64,000 nucleotides of DNA from Mixophyes australis (Eukaryota > Chordata > Amphibia > Anura > Limnodynastidae), in the NCBI GenBank assembly GCA_036250195.1, contig JAVHZZ010000005.1, positions 133,105,147 to 133,169,146 of the forward strand. Reading direction: 5' to 3'. The notes below the pieces were generated by a model that did no database searches, was not told the origin of the DNA, and was given only the letters and a program-made list of their open reading frames with translations. Numbering within the stretch: the first letter of the stretch is position 1; the number at the start of each line of letters is the position of its first letter. A program made the position numbers and the translations under genes. Positions 55,321 through 64,000 of the stretch are shown piece after piece.

Positions 55321-56593
55321 GGGGGTAAATGTATCAAAGTGCGAGTTTGCCAGCGTGTTTAAATCGCGGCAAATCGCGATTTTTTTTAACAGCGATTTTG
55401 ACAGTCATGGTCAAAATCGCTGGTTATCTCTGGCGATTTTGAGCGATGTAAACACTCCCAAGTTTAGCGAACTCTCCTGTGTTTGGCAAACTCTCCTGTG
55501 TTGTAACAGTGAGTTGTAAACACATCACTGTTACACTGACCTGTCATACAGCTGCCAGAGCTCCGGCAGCTGTTAAAATGTTAATGAGCAGATAAAAGTT
55601 TTTTAAAAAAAGCGTGGGGTCCCCCCACTATTTATGCTTAACCCTAGTGCTGCCTGACTAGAAAACTTTTTTCTTTGTGAAAACTACAGGGCCCAGCAAG
55701 CCAGGGATGTCAGGGCATGTTGGCACTTGTGGTTCTCCAAGTGCCAACATGCCCTGGCTGCCGTGGGTATGCTGGTGCTTGTAGTTATACAAGCACCAGC
55801 ATTGCCACACTGTTTTTGGCAACCTGGCTGGCTGGGACTTGTAGTTCCACAAACAAAATTGGTCTCAGTTTGTTTTTTTTACTATTTAAGCCGTATTACC
55901 CTACTACCCACAGCCCAGGGGTAGTAGGAAGAGCCCTAGTGCTATCAGCACTGGGCTGGTTCTTTCTAGGGGGGGGGGGCGCTCGTTTTTTTCAGCGGAC
56001 CCCACTCCCTAGGGAATCCAGCCCAGCGCTGAACAGTCTAGGGTTGGTTAGTCATTATGGCAGGGGGACCCCTATCGCGCGTCCCCCTGCTATAGTGCCA
56101 CCAACCCTGGCTGGTTTGCCTAGTGCTGGTAAAGTGAAAATCGGGGGAACCCCACGCAAAATTTTTCCCCGATTTTCACGGGACCAGCACTAGTCAGGCA
56201 GCATTAGGGTTAAGCATTAATAGTGGGGGGACCTCACGCTTTTTTTTTTTTTTTCAACTTTTATCTATTCTTTGCAGTTTTAACACTGCCAGGGCAGTGT
56301 AACAGTAATGTGTTTGTACAACACGCTGCTATTAAGCAGCGTGTTGTATCTGGCGTGTTTTGAAGCAAACTCTCCTGAGTTTGCTAACTCGCAGCTTCAT
56401 ACATTTGAGAGCTGTATAGCTGCAGTGGCAAACAGTGGTGAGTTTGATCTCTGGCGATTTTGCAAGTAGCGATTTTGACAGAAGCAGAACTCTGGCGATT
56501 TTGCATGAAATCTCAGCTTCATACATCGGCGAGTTTCAACTCTCCCGAGAAAATCGCTGGAGTTGCAAACTCGCAGCTTGATACATTTACCCC
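55321..56593. mobile_element. large TA-flanked foldback MITE
   Basis: Inverted termini gggggtaaatgtatcaa and its near complement at 56577-56593 are flanked by TA (55319-55320, 56594-56595). It is the same family as 38271-38717 but 1.27 kb, because the centre (about 55590-56270) holds a second inverted-repeat unit related to 53200-53830. The inner arms read agcgtggggtccccccacta and complement. Non-coding. Confidence 0.8.
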
Positions 56594-56595
56594 TA

Positions 56596-56760
56596 GATCT
56601 CTATAGCACTGCATGTACCCCCCTTCACACTACACATCTACAGCACTACACCTACCCCTCACACACCTCTACAGCACAGCACATGCCTCCTCACACTACA
56701 GCACTGTACTGCACCCCTCTCACTGCACCTCTGTAGCATTTCACAACACCTCTCACAATT
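56596..56760. repeat. degenerate C/A-rich tandem repeat, right part
   Basis: Continues the repeat at 55181-55318 after the MITE (ctctacagcacagcacatgc type units). Confidence 0.65.
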
Positions 56761-57140
56761 CTAACAGTTTATGTACCCCATTGCATCCCTTAATAATACC
56801 AAAGTATCAGCCCATAACCTTGATCCTTAAACCCAGCCAAGAGACATGAACTGCAAATAGTATCCCTCTCCTCACACATGAGAACTGCACCCCTGTCGAA
56901 GTCAGTAAATTGGATAAAGTCATTTCAATTAAAATCGAGCAAACTTGGTTGTCTTTGTCTGAAAAGATGCATATGGCACGCTATGGTGTGGAAGGGCGTA
57001 CGGAGCCGCAACACGTGGCAACAACAGTATTTACACTTTTACATACATTCGCACCAACACACACATTTGTAAAATAGTACACATTAATGGTAGTTGCAAC
57101 AAATAGTTATTTATGTTGAAATATAGTAGTGTTTATGTGT
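56761..57140. other. non-coding spacer
   Basis: I see no gene or clear repeat. Confidence 0.5.
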
Positions 57141-57145
57141 AATAT

Positions 57146-57907
57146 TGTTAGGATCCCTTCCAGCCGGCACAACACAACCCGGAGTCTACTCTGCCAGTCA
57201 GGTGTTCACTGGAGCCCCTGATAGTGGGGACAGACTGGGCCGCAGACTGACAGAGGGTCGTGAAGTGTGTACCGGCTGGGGAGAACCCAGGCAAGAAGAG
57301 TCAGGTCCACGCAGAGGTCAAAGGCCGGCAGCAGGTATCAGTATCGATGAACAAGCTGAGGTCAGAGGTCACAGGCAAAGTAGTGGAACGGGTAAACGAG
57401 CCAAGGATCAGGGTCACAGGAAACACAAGCGAAGTCCAATATAAGCCAAGGGTCAAACACGGGAAGTCAAAACGTAGATAACAGGATACAGGAACTGGAA
57501 CAAGCAGGTCAGAAGACTGGAGCACAGAAGCTATAACCGGCAATGAGACAGCAGACCTCATTGCCTTAAATACAGACACAGACCAATCAGCAGTTGAACA
57601 CACTCCTGCAGGTTAATTTCCTAATATCCAGCAGAGCCAATCAAGGCTTGCCCCTGCCCTACACAGTTGCAGGCTAATGCCTGTTAATGCTTAATGAAAT
57701 CAGCCCACCGGCTGCCTGCTATGCGCATGCGCCCGGCTACCAGCACCGCCGGGACGCAGCGCTTGTGTGGTAGCGTCTGGCCGTTGCCTTGGTGACGGCC
57801 GGGCAGAGGGAGGAAATGACGTCCCGGTCGTCAAGGTGAAGGCCGGGACGCCAGAGGGAGCCAGAAGCGAGCCGCGGCGGCTGTGAGTACCGCCGCGGCT
57901 CGTGATT
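57146..57907 (-). repeat. 3' LTR of gypsy C
   Basis: Starts tgttaggatcccttcc. Its inner end reads cgtgatt instead of cgtgaca. It adjoins the polypurine tract, which on the plus strand reads tgtacccccccc. A TATA-like gtatttaagg (minus strand) is near 57570. Confidence 0.9.
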
Positions 57908-58995
57908 GTACCCCCCCCTTGAGGAGGGGTCAAGGCACCCCGACATCCAGGTTTTCTTGGAAATTTCTTGAAGAACTCCTTCAGCTGTTTAGGGGCATGA
58001 AGTTGTCTCCGAGGGATCCAAGACCGTTCTTCTAACCCGCGATTCCTCCACTGCACTAAGAAGTGCACCTGCCCTTGCACTTTTTTAGAATCCAAGATTT
58101 TCTGAACCACGTATCTTCGTGGCTTGCTTGCCTTTCTCCCAGACAAACTCGAAGACTGGACTTGATTTGGATAAAGTACTGGTTTCAATAGAGAACAATG
58201 AAACGTGTTGGGGATTCTCAAGGAGCGCGGAATTTTTAGCCTGAATGCAACTGAATTGACCTGCTTGATGATGAAAAACGGCCCGATGAACTTAGGGCCC
58301 AACTTCTTGCAAGGTTGCTTCAGCCTGATATTTTTTGTAGACAGCCAGACTTTCTGGCCAACCTTAAGAGAGCAGGTGGTACGGTGCCGGTCCGAAAAAT
58401 TTTTTGCAACAAGTGAGGCTTGTCTTAAAGATGAGTGCACTTTCTTCCAGATAACTCTGAGATCCCTGGCAGTGGAACGGATCTCCTGGATACCAACGGA
58501 CTGGAGAGAATACAAAGAGTTCGATCTGGGGTGAAAACCATAATTGCAAAAAAACGGAGAGGTTTTGGTGGACGAGTGACAGGAGTTGTTACAGGCAAAT
58601 TCCGCCCAGGGCAACAAGGAGGACCAGTTGTCATGGAACTCCGACGTGTAGCATCGCAAGAACTTCTCCAAGGACTGGTTAACCCTTTCAGTCTGCCCAT
58701 TTGACTGAGGGTGGTATGCTGATGACAAACTAATCTTGATTCCCAGGAGGGTACAGAATGATCTCCAGAACTGCGCTATGAACTGAGAACCCCGATCAGA
58801 GACTATGTCCGTAGGGAGTCCATGGAGGCGGAAAATGTGTTGAATGAATAGGATGGCAAAATCTCGAGCAGTAGGAAGCCTGACTAGTGGAATGAAATGC
58901 GCCATCTTGCTGAACCGGTCTACCACGACCCAAATGGTATTGTGTCCCGCAGAGGGTGGTAGATCAACTATAAAGTCCATGACAGATGTGTCCAA
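57908..58995 (-). pseudogene. pol: gypsy C pol, integrase core and chromodomain
   Basis: This is the second half of pol, separated from the first by a one-base deletion near 58985. Integrase core: FIVDLPPSAGHNTIW, VVDRFSKMAHFIPL (the first and second strand around the catalytic Asp), [15 protein letters not shown], and [17 protein letters not shown] with the catalytic Glu. Then the GPFFIIKQV linker region (GPF/Y-like) and a C-terminal chromodomain (RRYVVQKILDSKKV, FLVQWRNRGLEERSW, IPRRQLHAPKQL). The frame has no clear stop before the LTR and runs on into it to 57700. Confidence 0.88.
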
Positions 58996-61238
58996 GGTTT
59001 AGCAGGAGCGGCTAACGGAACTAACTGCCCTACCGGGCGAGTCCTGGGAACTTTGTTCCTGGCACAAACTTCACAGGACAGGACGTGACTTTTGACGTCA
59101 GCAGACAGAGACGGCCACCATACGGTACGGGAAAGTATCTCTAGTGTTTTGTAGATGCCAGGATGTCCAGCAGTCCGACTGTTGTGTGCTTCAGCAAGAA
59201 CTGTCTTCCTTAGATGAACTGGGACAAACAAACGTCCTACCGGAGTGTTATCAGGAGCCAACCTCTGAAACATTTGTAAGGTACAGCTCAGATCTTGAGT
59301 TAATCCGGCATGGACCATTGTTACAGGAACAATAGGCTCTGGGTTAGTGACTGGAGCATGATGTGCCAGAAAACTTCTGGACAGGGCGTCCGCTTGAATA
59401 TTTTTAGAACCAGGACGATAAGTGATAATAAAGTTAAATCGGGTGAAGAACAGTGACCACCGAGCCTGACGGGGGTTTAGACGTTTAGCTGACTGAATAT
59501 ACTGCAGATTCTTATGATCCGTTATAACGGAGATCTGGTGTGCAGCGCCTTCCAACCAGTGTCGCCATTCCTCAAAGGCCCATTTGATTGCTAGCAATTC
59601 TCGATTTCCCACGTCATAGTTGGTCTCCGCTGAGGAGAATTGGCGGGAAAAAAAGGCACATGGATGCAAGCGGTGAGTCTGAGGATCTTTTTGTGACAAG
59701 ATAGCTCCAGCACCGACGTCAGAAGCATCTACCTCGAGAATAAACGGTACCTTCGGGTCCGGGTGTCTGAGGACCTGAGCAGACACAAAAGCTTCCTTTA
59801 GGGTTTTGAATGCATTTATTGCTTGCTGTGACCAAACAGCCGGATCACCTCCTTTGCGAGTCAAAGAGACGATAGGAGCCACGATGTCAGCAAAACCGCC
59901 AATAAATCTCCTGTAATAATTGGCGAATCCTAGGAATCTCTGGAACGCCTTGAGGTTATTGGGTTGTACCCAATCCAGGATTGCCTGGACCTTGGTGGGG
60001 TCCATGGAGAAACCCTCTGAAGAGATTATATAGCCAAGAAAGGATACCTTCTTAACCTCAAACTCACATTTTTCGAGTTTAGCGTAGAGATGATGTTCCC
60101 GTAGTTTCTGAAGGACTTGTCTGACATGACTCCGATGTTCCGGCAATGAATTGGAATATATGAGAATGTCATCTAAGTAGACAACAACAAAGTGTCCCAG
60201 GAACTCACGTAACACCTCATTAATCAAATCCTGGAACACAGCAGGAGCGTTACTAAGGCCAAACGGCATGACCAAGTATTCGTAGTGGCCCGAGAGCGTG
60301 TTGAACGCCGTCTTCCACTCATCACCTGCTCTAATGCGTATGTGGTTATAAGCACCAGGAAGGTCAATTTTTGCGAAGACCGTTGCTCCTCTTAATTGAT
60401 GAAAGAGTACAGAGATGAGAGGAAGAGGGTAGGTGTTTTTAACCGTAATCATATTCAGTCCCCGATAATCGATACAGGGTCTGAGTCCACCGTCCTTCTT
60501 GGACACAAAGAAGCACCCTGCTCCTACTGGGGACTTGGATGGCCTGATGAAGCCTTTCTCCAAGTTTTCATCAATATACTCTTGCATGGATTTGGTCTCA
60601 GGACCGAAGAGAGAGTACAAGCGTCCCTTAGGTAATTTAGAGCCCGGAATGAGCTCAATTGCACAGTCGAAGTCCCGGTGCGGTGGTAGAGTGTCAGCAG
60701 CATTTTTAGAGAAGACATCCCAGAAGTCATGATATTGGGAGGGAAGCTGCTCCGGAATGGACCGAACCACATGTAGAAGTAATGTCAAACAGGACTGTGA
60801 ACAATGAGAGCTCCACTGGACAATCTCTCCTTTTGCCCAATCTATGACAGGGTTATGACGGGATAGCCAAGGGTAACCTAGAATCAAAGGCACTGACGGG
60901 CATTCGATGAGACGAAAGGCTATAGATTCGAAGTGGAGAGCCCCAATCCTCAATTGTAGTAGCGGGGTCTCCCAGGTAACCTTACCGCCTGGCAATGGAG
61001 CACCATCTAGACCACATACCGTGATGGCGGATTTGAGTTTAACCCGCGGAATTCCAGCAGAGCGGGTAAACTCGAAGTCCAAGAAGTTACCTGCAGCTCC
61101 ACTATCAATGAAGGCCGACAGACCCACAGAACAAGCACTGAACGTGAGCTGTGCAGGAATCAATACCGCATTTTTTGGGGAGACAATTTGCAGACTTAAG
61201 TGAACTTTCACCTCGTTCCCTAGGCATGCTCGTTTCCC
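58968..61238 (-). pseudogene. pol: gypsy C pol, protease-RT-RNase H-integrase zinc domain
   Basis: An open frame of about 757 codons entered by -1 frameshifting at 61232-61238. Protease [14 protein letters not shown] is followed by RT blocks [45 protein letters not shown] and [12 protein letters not shown] (YLDD intact). RNase H: ILEVDASDVGAGAILSQ, and TDHKNLQYI. The integrase HHCC domain is at the end (HNSRTAGHPGIYKTLEI, CEVCARNK). The frame is lost by the one-base deletion near 58985, just before the integrase core. An upstream ATG at 61292 lies inside gag and is not the natural start. Confidence 0.9.
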
Positions 61239-62074
61239 GACTTGTTTGGGCAAGAACGGGAGAAATGGCCCCTTGTGCCACAATATAAACATAAGCCTTG
61301 TGACCGTCTCCTGTCTCTTTCCTCAGAGGAAAGACGATATGCTCCCAATTGCATTGGTTCCTCACCATCCTGGGAGATAGGAACGAAGGCGGATGGAGGT
61401 GATGACGTTTCCTTTTCAGTTTTCCGCTCCTTATATCTCCTGTCAATTTTAATGGAGAGGTGCATCAGATCCTCCAGAGAGCTAGGAGACGGGTATTGCA
61501 CCAGAGAATCTTTAATCTGTTCGGATAGGCCGACACGGAACTGACTACGTAAGGCAGGGTCGTTCCATCCACTATCAGGTGACCATCTACGGAATTCAGC
61601 GCAGTATTCTTCTGCCGACCGTCGGCCTTGTTTCAAGGACCGTAGATGAGCTTCTGCGGAGGCCACTCGATCCGGGTCATCATACAGTAGACCCAATGCC
61701 TCAAAGAAGGAGTCTATGGACTGCATGGCAGGACTGGTCTGTGGCAAAGAAAACGCCCAGGACTGGGGGTCACCCTGTAAAAGGGAAATAATAATCACAA
61801 CTCGTTGCTGCTCTGAACCGGAGGAGCGGGGTCTCATCCGAAAATAGAGCTTGCAGCTCTCCCTAAAGTTCCGAAACAGGGTTCTATTTCCGGAGAACCG
61901 ATCCGGTAAATTCATTTTGGGCTCACAGATGGGATCTGGAGGAGGTTGTGAAGCTTTTGTGGCTTCTTCCTGAACAGACATACGATCAGCCAATCCCTGT
62001 ATCATCTGATACAAAGACTCGACATGGCCTGCTAGGGTTTGTGCCGGAGACGGTGTGGATCCACTTGCATCCAT
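61220..62074 (-). CDS. gag: gypsy C Gag polyprotein
   Basis: Start chosen at 62074 (MDASGSTPSPAQ), 26 bases after the LTR edge, because the longer frame to 62125 begins inside the LTR. About 284 residues. The N-terminal region has a heptad-like LYQMIQGLADRMSVQEE. The retrotransposon Gag domain has FRNFRESCKLYFRMRP and VVIIISLLQGDPQSWAF. The C terminus has one CCHC knuckle (CLYCGTRGHFSRSC). No stops. The slippery heptamer lies just before the stop. Confidence 0.9.
   Translation of the reverse strand: MDASGSTPSPAQTLAGHVESLYQMIQGLADRMSVQEEATKASQPPPDPICEPKMNLPDRFSGNRTLFRNFRESCKLYFRMRPRSSGSEQQRVVIIISLLQGDPQSWAFSLPQTSPAMQSIDSFFEALGLLYDDPDRVASAEAHLRSLKQGRRSAEEYCAEFRRWSPDSGWNDPALRSQFRVGLSEQIKDSLVQYPSPSSLEDLMHLSIKIDRRYKERKTEKETSSPPSAFVPISQDGEEPMQLGAYRLSSEERDRRRSQGLCLYCGTRGHFSRSCPNKSGNEHA
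61232..61238 (-). promoter_or_regulatory. -1 frameshift heptamer G GGA AAC in gypsy C
   Basis: The minus-strand gag codons tcg-gga-aac are followed by gag-cat-gcc-tag. Pol continues in the -1 frame. Position and sequence match element A. Confidence 0.78.
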
Positions 62075-62100
62075 TCTAATCTCGTCTCCGTGAGTTATAA

Positions 62101-62862
62101 TGTTAGGATCCCTTTCAGCCGGCACAACACAACCCGGAGTCTACTCTGCCAGTCAGGTGTTCACTGGAGCCCCTGATGGTGGGGACAGACTGGGCCGCAG
62201 ACTGACAGAGGGTCGCGAAGTGTGTACCGGCTGGGGAGAACCCAGGCAAGAAGAGTCAGGTCCACGTAGAGGTCAAAGGCCAGCAGCAGGTATCAGTATT
62301 GATGAACAAGCTGAGGTCAGAGGTCACAGGCAAAGTAGCGGAATGGGTAAACGAGCGAAGGATCAGGGCCACAGGAAACACAAGCGAAGTCCAATACAAG
62401 CCAAAGGTCAAACACGGGAAGTCAAAACGTAGATAACAGGATACAGGAACTGGAACAAGCAGGTCAGCAGACTGGAGCACAGAAGCTATAACCGGCAATG
62501 AGGCAGCAGACCTCATTGCCTTAAATACAGACACAGACCAATCAGCAGTTGAACACACTCCTGCAGGTTAATTTCCTAATATCCAGCAGAGCCAATCAAG
62601 GCTTGCCCCTGCCCTACACAGTTGCAGGCTAATGCCTGTTAATGCTTAATGAAATCAGCCCACCGGCTGCCTGCTATGCGCATGCGCCCGGCTACCAGCA
62701 CCGCCGGGACGCAGCGCTTGTGTGGTAGCGTCTGGCCTTTGCCTTGGTGACGGCCGGGCAGAGGGAGGAAATGACGTCCCGGTCGTCAAGGTGACGGCCG
62801 GAACGCCAGAGGGAGCCAGAAGCGTGCCGCGGAGGCTGTAATTACCGCCGCGGCTCGTGACA
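62101..62862 (-). repeat. 5' LTR of gypsy C
   Basis: Runs TGTTAGGATCC...CTCGTGACA on the plus strand with intact ends. TATA-like gtatttaagg (minus strand) is near 62520 and a CCAAT-like accaatcagc near 62538. Confidence 0.92.
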
Positions 62863-63011
62863 AATATTATAAGTTGTATGCATATTAGTGATACATATGG
62901 TTCAGGTTAAAATAAATGTGTCATGTCTAATATCATATTAATCCCCTTTACATCAGAAGCTGTTCGGTGCATTCGGCGAAGAGATCGCACATTGCATACT
63001 CTAGTTATTGA

Positions 63012-63427
63012 TGTTAGGGAATAAACCTTTAATATGATATTAACTGTCAAATGCAAATGGACTGATTGTAATTGGAGTGTGGCGGGAAGAACAGAGCTCA
63101 TCCCCTGGAGAGACCCCCACCTTTGGATTCCTTAGATTGAATCAGCCTATGATGTGTAACCCCCTGGACCCTCCTGATGCCTGGACCAATAGAAGCAAGC
63201 TATACAACCTGCATTGTTTCACTGTATCTCTGTTTGCATATAAGCAGTAGCTCTCATGTAGTGTTCAGTCACCTTGACCACAGACTTCAGACCTGAATGA
63301 CTGTACACTGGATCCAGAGCGCCTGTGATAAGTAATGGCTGTACTTATTATTATTTCACTTGAATATATTCTGCTACTTTTTGAGAATAAATCTTTGTGC
63401 ATTGGAAACACAAATCGAGATTCGACA
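63012..63427 (+). repeat. possible solo LTR of a retrovirus-like element
   Basis: Starts tgttaggg and ends ttcgaca, with LTR-like order of signals: accaatagaag (CCAAT) near 63184, gcatataagcag (TATA) near 63236, and gagaataaatctttgtg (poly-A signal plus GT-rich) near 63384. The 7-mer GTTATTG occurs just outside each end (63004, 63431) but is offset from the TG/CA ends by one and three bases, so it is not a clean duplication. Confidence 0.4.
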
Positions 63428-63516
63428 ATCGTTATTGGATAGCGACAAAACGCTCATAACACACCGTTCAGTTAATTCTCTACACTGCATCTCAAGCACC
63501 CCTCTTACACGGCATA

Positions 63517-64000
63517 TGTCGGGATTTCGCAGGTATGACCATGGAGAGAGCGTAAGTGGTTAAGGTGGCTTTATTAAGAACACAAATAACAGTCCACCAC
63601 AGATTGTGGCACAGATATACAGAAATGAAAAGACTGAGCAACACTTCAATGGGAACAACAATATAGAAGACTTAACAGATCCGTAGATGTTATTCAGCGC
63701 AGCAGGTGTAGAGAGAACAACAATAGCAGATCTTGGAATAGCGGTGCGCCGGCAGGAAGGAGAGAGAACCACGCACAAGAGCAGAGGCACTCACGGTCCG
63801 GTGAATGACAGTACCCTCCCTTTTAAAGGTGGGCACAGAACACTTGGAACCGGGTTTGCCCGGAAATTTGGAGTAAAATCTCTTTAGAAGAGCTGGAGCA
63901 TTGAGATCATCTGCACGGATCCAAGAACGCTCCTCTGGACCAAAGCCCTTCCAATGCACTAGGAAGCGAAGAACTCGTCGCAAAATTTTGGCATCCAGAA
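63517..64000 (-). mobile_element. gypsy element D, 3' end
   Basis: A 3' LTR (63517-63810, TGTCGGG...AATGACA on the plus strand) follows, in minus orientation, a purine tract ggagggtac and the end of pol. The rest lies to the right of the window. The five bases left of the LTR are gcata. The left LTR edge is less certain than the right. Confidence 0.7.
63811..64000 (-). CDS. pol: gypsy D pol C-terminal chromodomain (partial)
   Basis: Open from the window edge: KILRRVLRFLVHWKGFGPEE, then RSWIRADDLNAPALLKRFY and SKFPGKPG. This is a chromodomain with its aromatic and acidic residues (FLVHW, GPEERSW), matching the tail of element C. It would target integration to chromatin. No internal stop is seen. 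The frame reads on into the LTR. Confidence 0.8.

Larger units (their letters stand above)
57146..62862 (-). mobile_element. Sushi-like gypsy element C, nearly intact
   Basis: Two LTRs (57146-57907 and 62101-62862), each about 762 bp, enclose gag and pol. The 5-bp target duplication AATAT is at 57141-57145 and 62863-62867. By eye the LTRs differ at about 23 positions, about 3%, so this is one of the younger insertions here. Gag is intact and pol is split by a single one-base deletion. The chromodomain at the integrase end places it among chromoviruses. It is the best reference copy in the window for elements A and B. Confidence 0.93.

Noticed and set aside
1..64000. tRNA, rRNA or bacterial genes
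   Set aside because: No cloverleaf, rRNA or operon-like arrangement was seen; all long frames belong to retroelements.

Overview
The window reads as vertebrate, most likely anuran amphibian, genomic DNA made almost entirely of nested retrotransposons. The evidence for a vertebrate and probably a frog is the mix of families: Sushi-like Ty3/gypsy chromoviruses, a Gmr1-like gypsy element, Ngaro tyrosine-recombinase retrotransposons with an SGNH hydrolase gene, and Tx1-clade LINEs. Spliceosome-type exon signals also occur. There are no bacterial operons, no tRNA or rRNA genes and no CRISPR array. The organism call is inference from the repeat families and was not checked by any search.

Layout. 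1-2991 is the 5' part of a minus-strand Sushi-like gypsy element (A). 3572-3683 is the only candidate host-gene piece, a 112-nt minus-strand exon with strong splice signals. About 3730-9960 is Ngaro-1 (plus strand: gag, RT-RNase H, tyrosine recombinase, SGNH hydrolase). About 11070-52586 is one Gmr1-like gypsy element (plus strand: LTR, gag, protease, integrase, then RT-RNase H, LTR). Its RT gene is split by about 35 kb of later insertions. These are three head-to-tail Tx1-like LINEs (15334-31938, 31939-43180, 43181-50244), which themselves carry Ngaro-2 (about 16001-23093), a small hAT-like MITE, a solo LTR containing a second solo LTR (26859-28692), a gypsy element B with its own solo LTR inside (32251-about 36650), a TA-flanked MITE (38271-38717) and another solo LTR (40137-40766).

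52587-57140 is non-coding and holds DNA-transposon-like foldback repeats and minisatellites. 57146-62862 is a nearly intact minus-strand Sushi-like gypsy element (C) with both LTRs and a 5-bp target duplication. 63012-63427 may be a solo LTR, and 63517-64000 is the 3' end of a further minus-strand gypsy element (D).

How the parts work together: the genes serve only their own elements (Gag particle proteins, protease, RT-RNase H, integrase or recombinase, LINE ORF1/ORF2). Nearly every coding region is broken by stops, frameshifts or deletions. The best preserved are the Gag genes of elements A and C. Three Sushi-like copies keep a -1 frameshift heptamer (GGGAAAC or GGGAAAA) at the gag-pol overlap. 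Target-site duplications allow the insertion order to be read: Gmr1 element first, LINEs into it, LTR elements into the LINEs, and a second solo LTR into the first. I found no new gene system. The most useful leads are the host exon, the candidate intron ahead of the Ngaro hydrolase, the conserved frameshift site, the Gmr1-type domain order with a SCAN-like Gag, and the head-to-tail LINE array.
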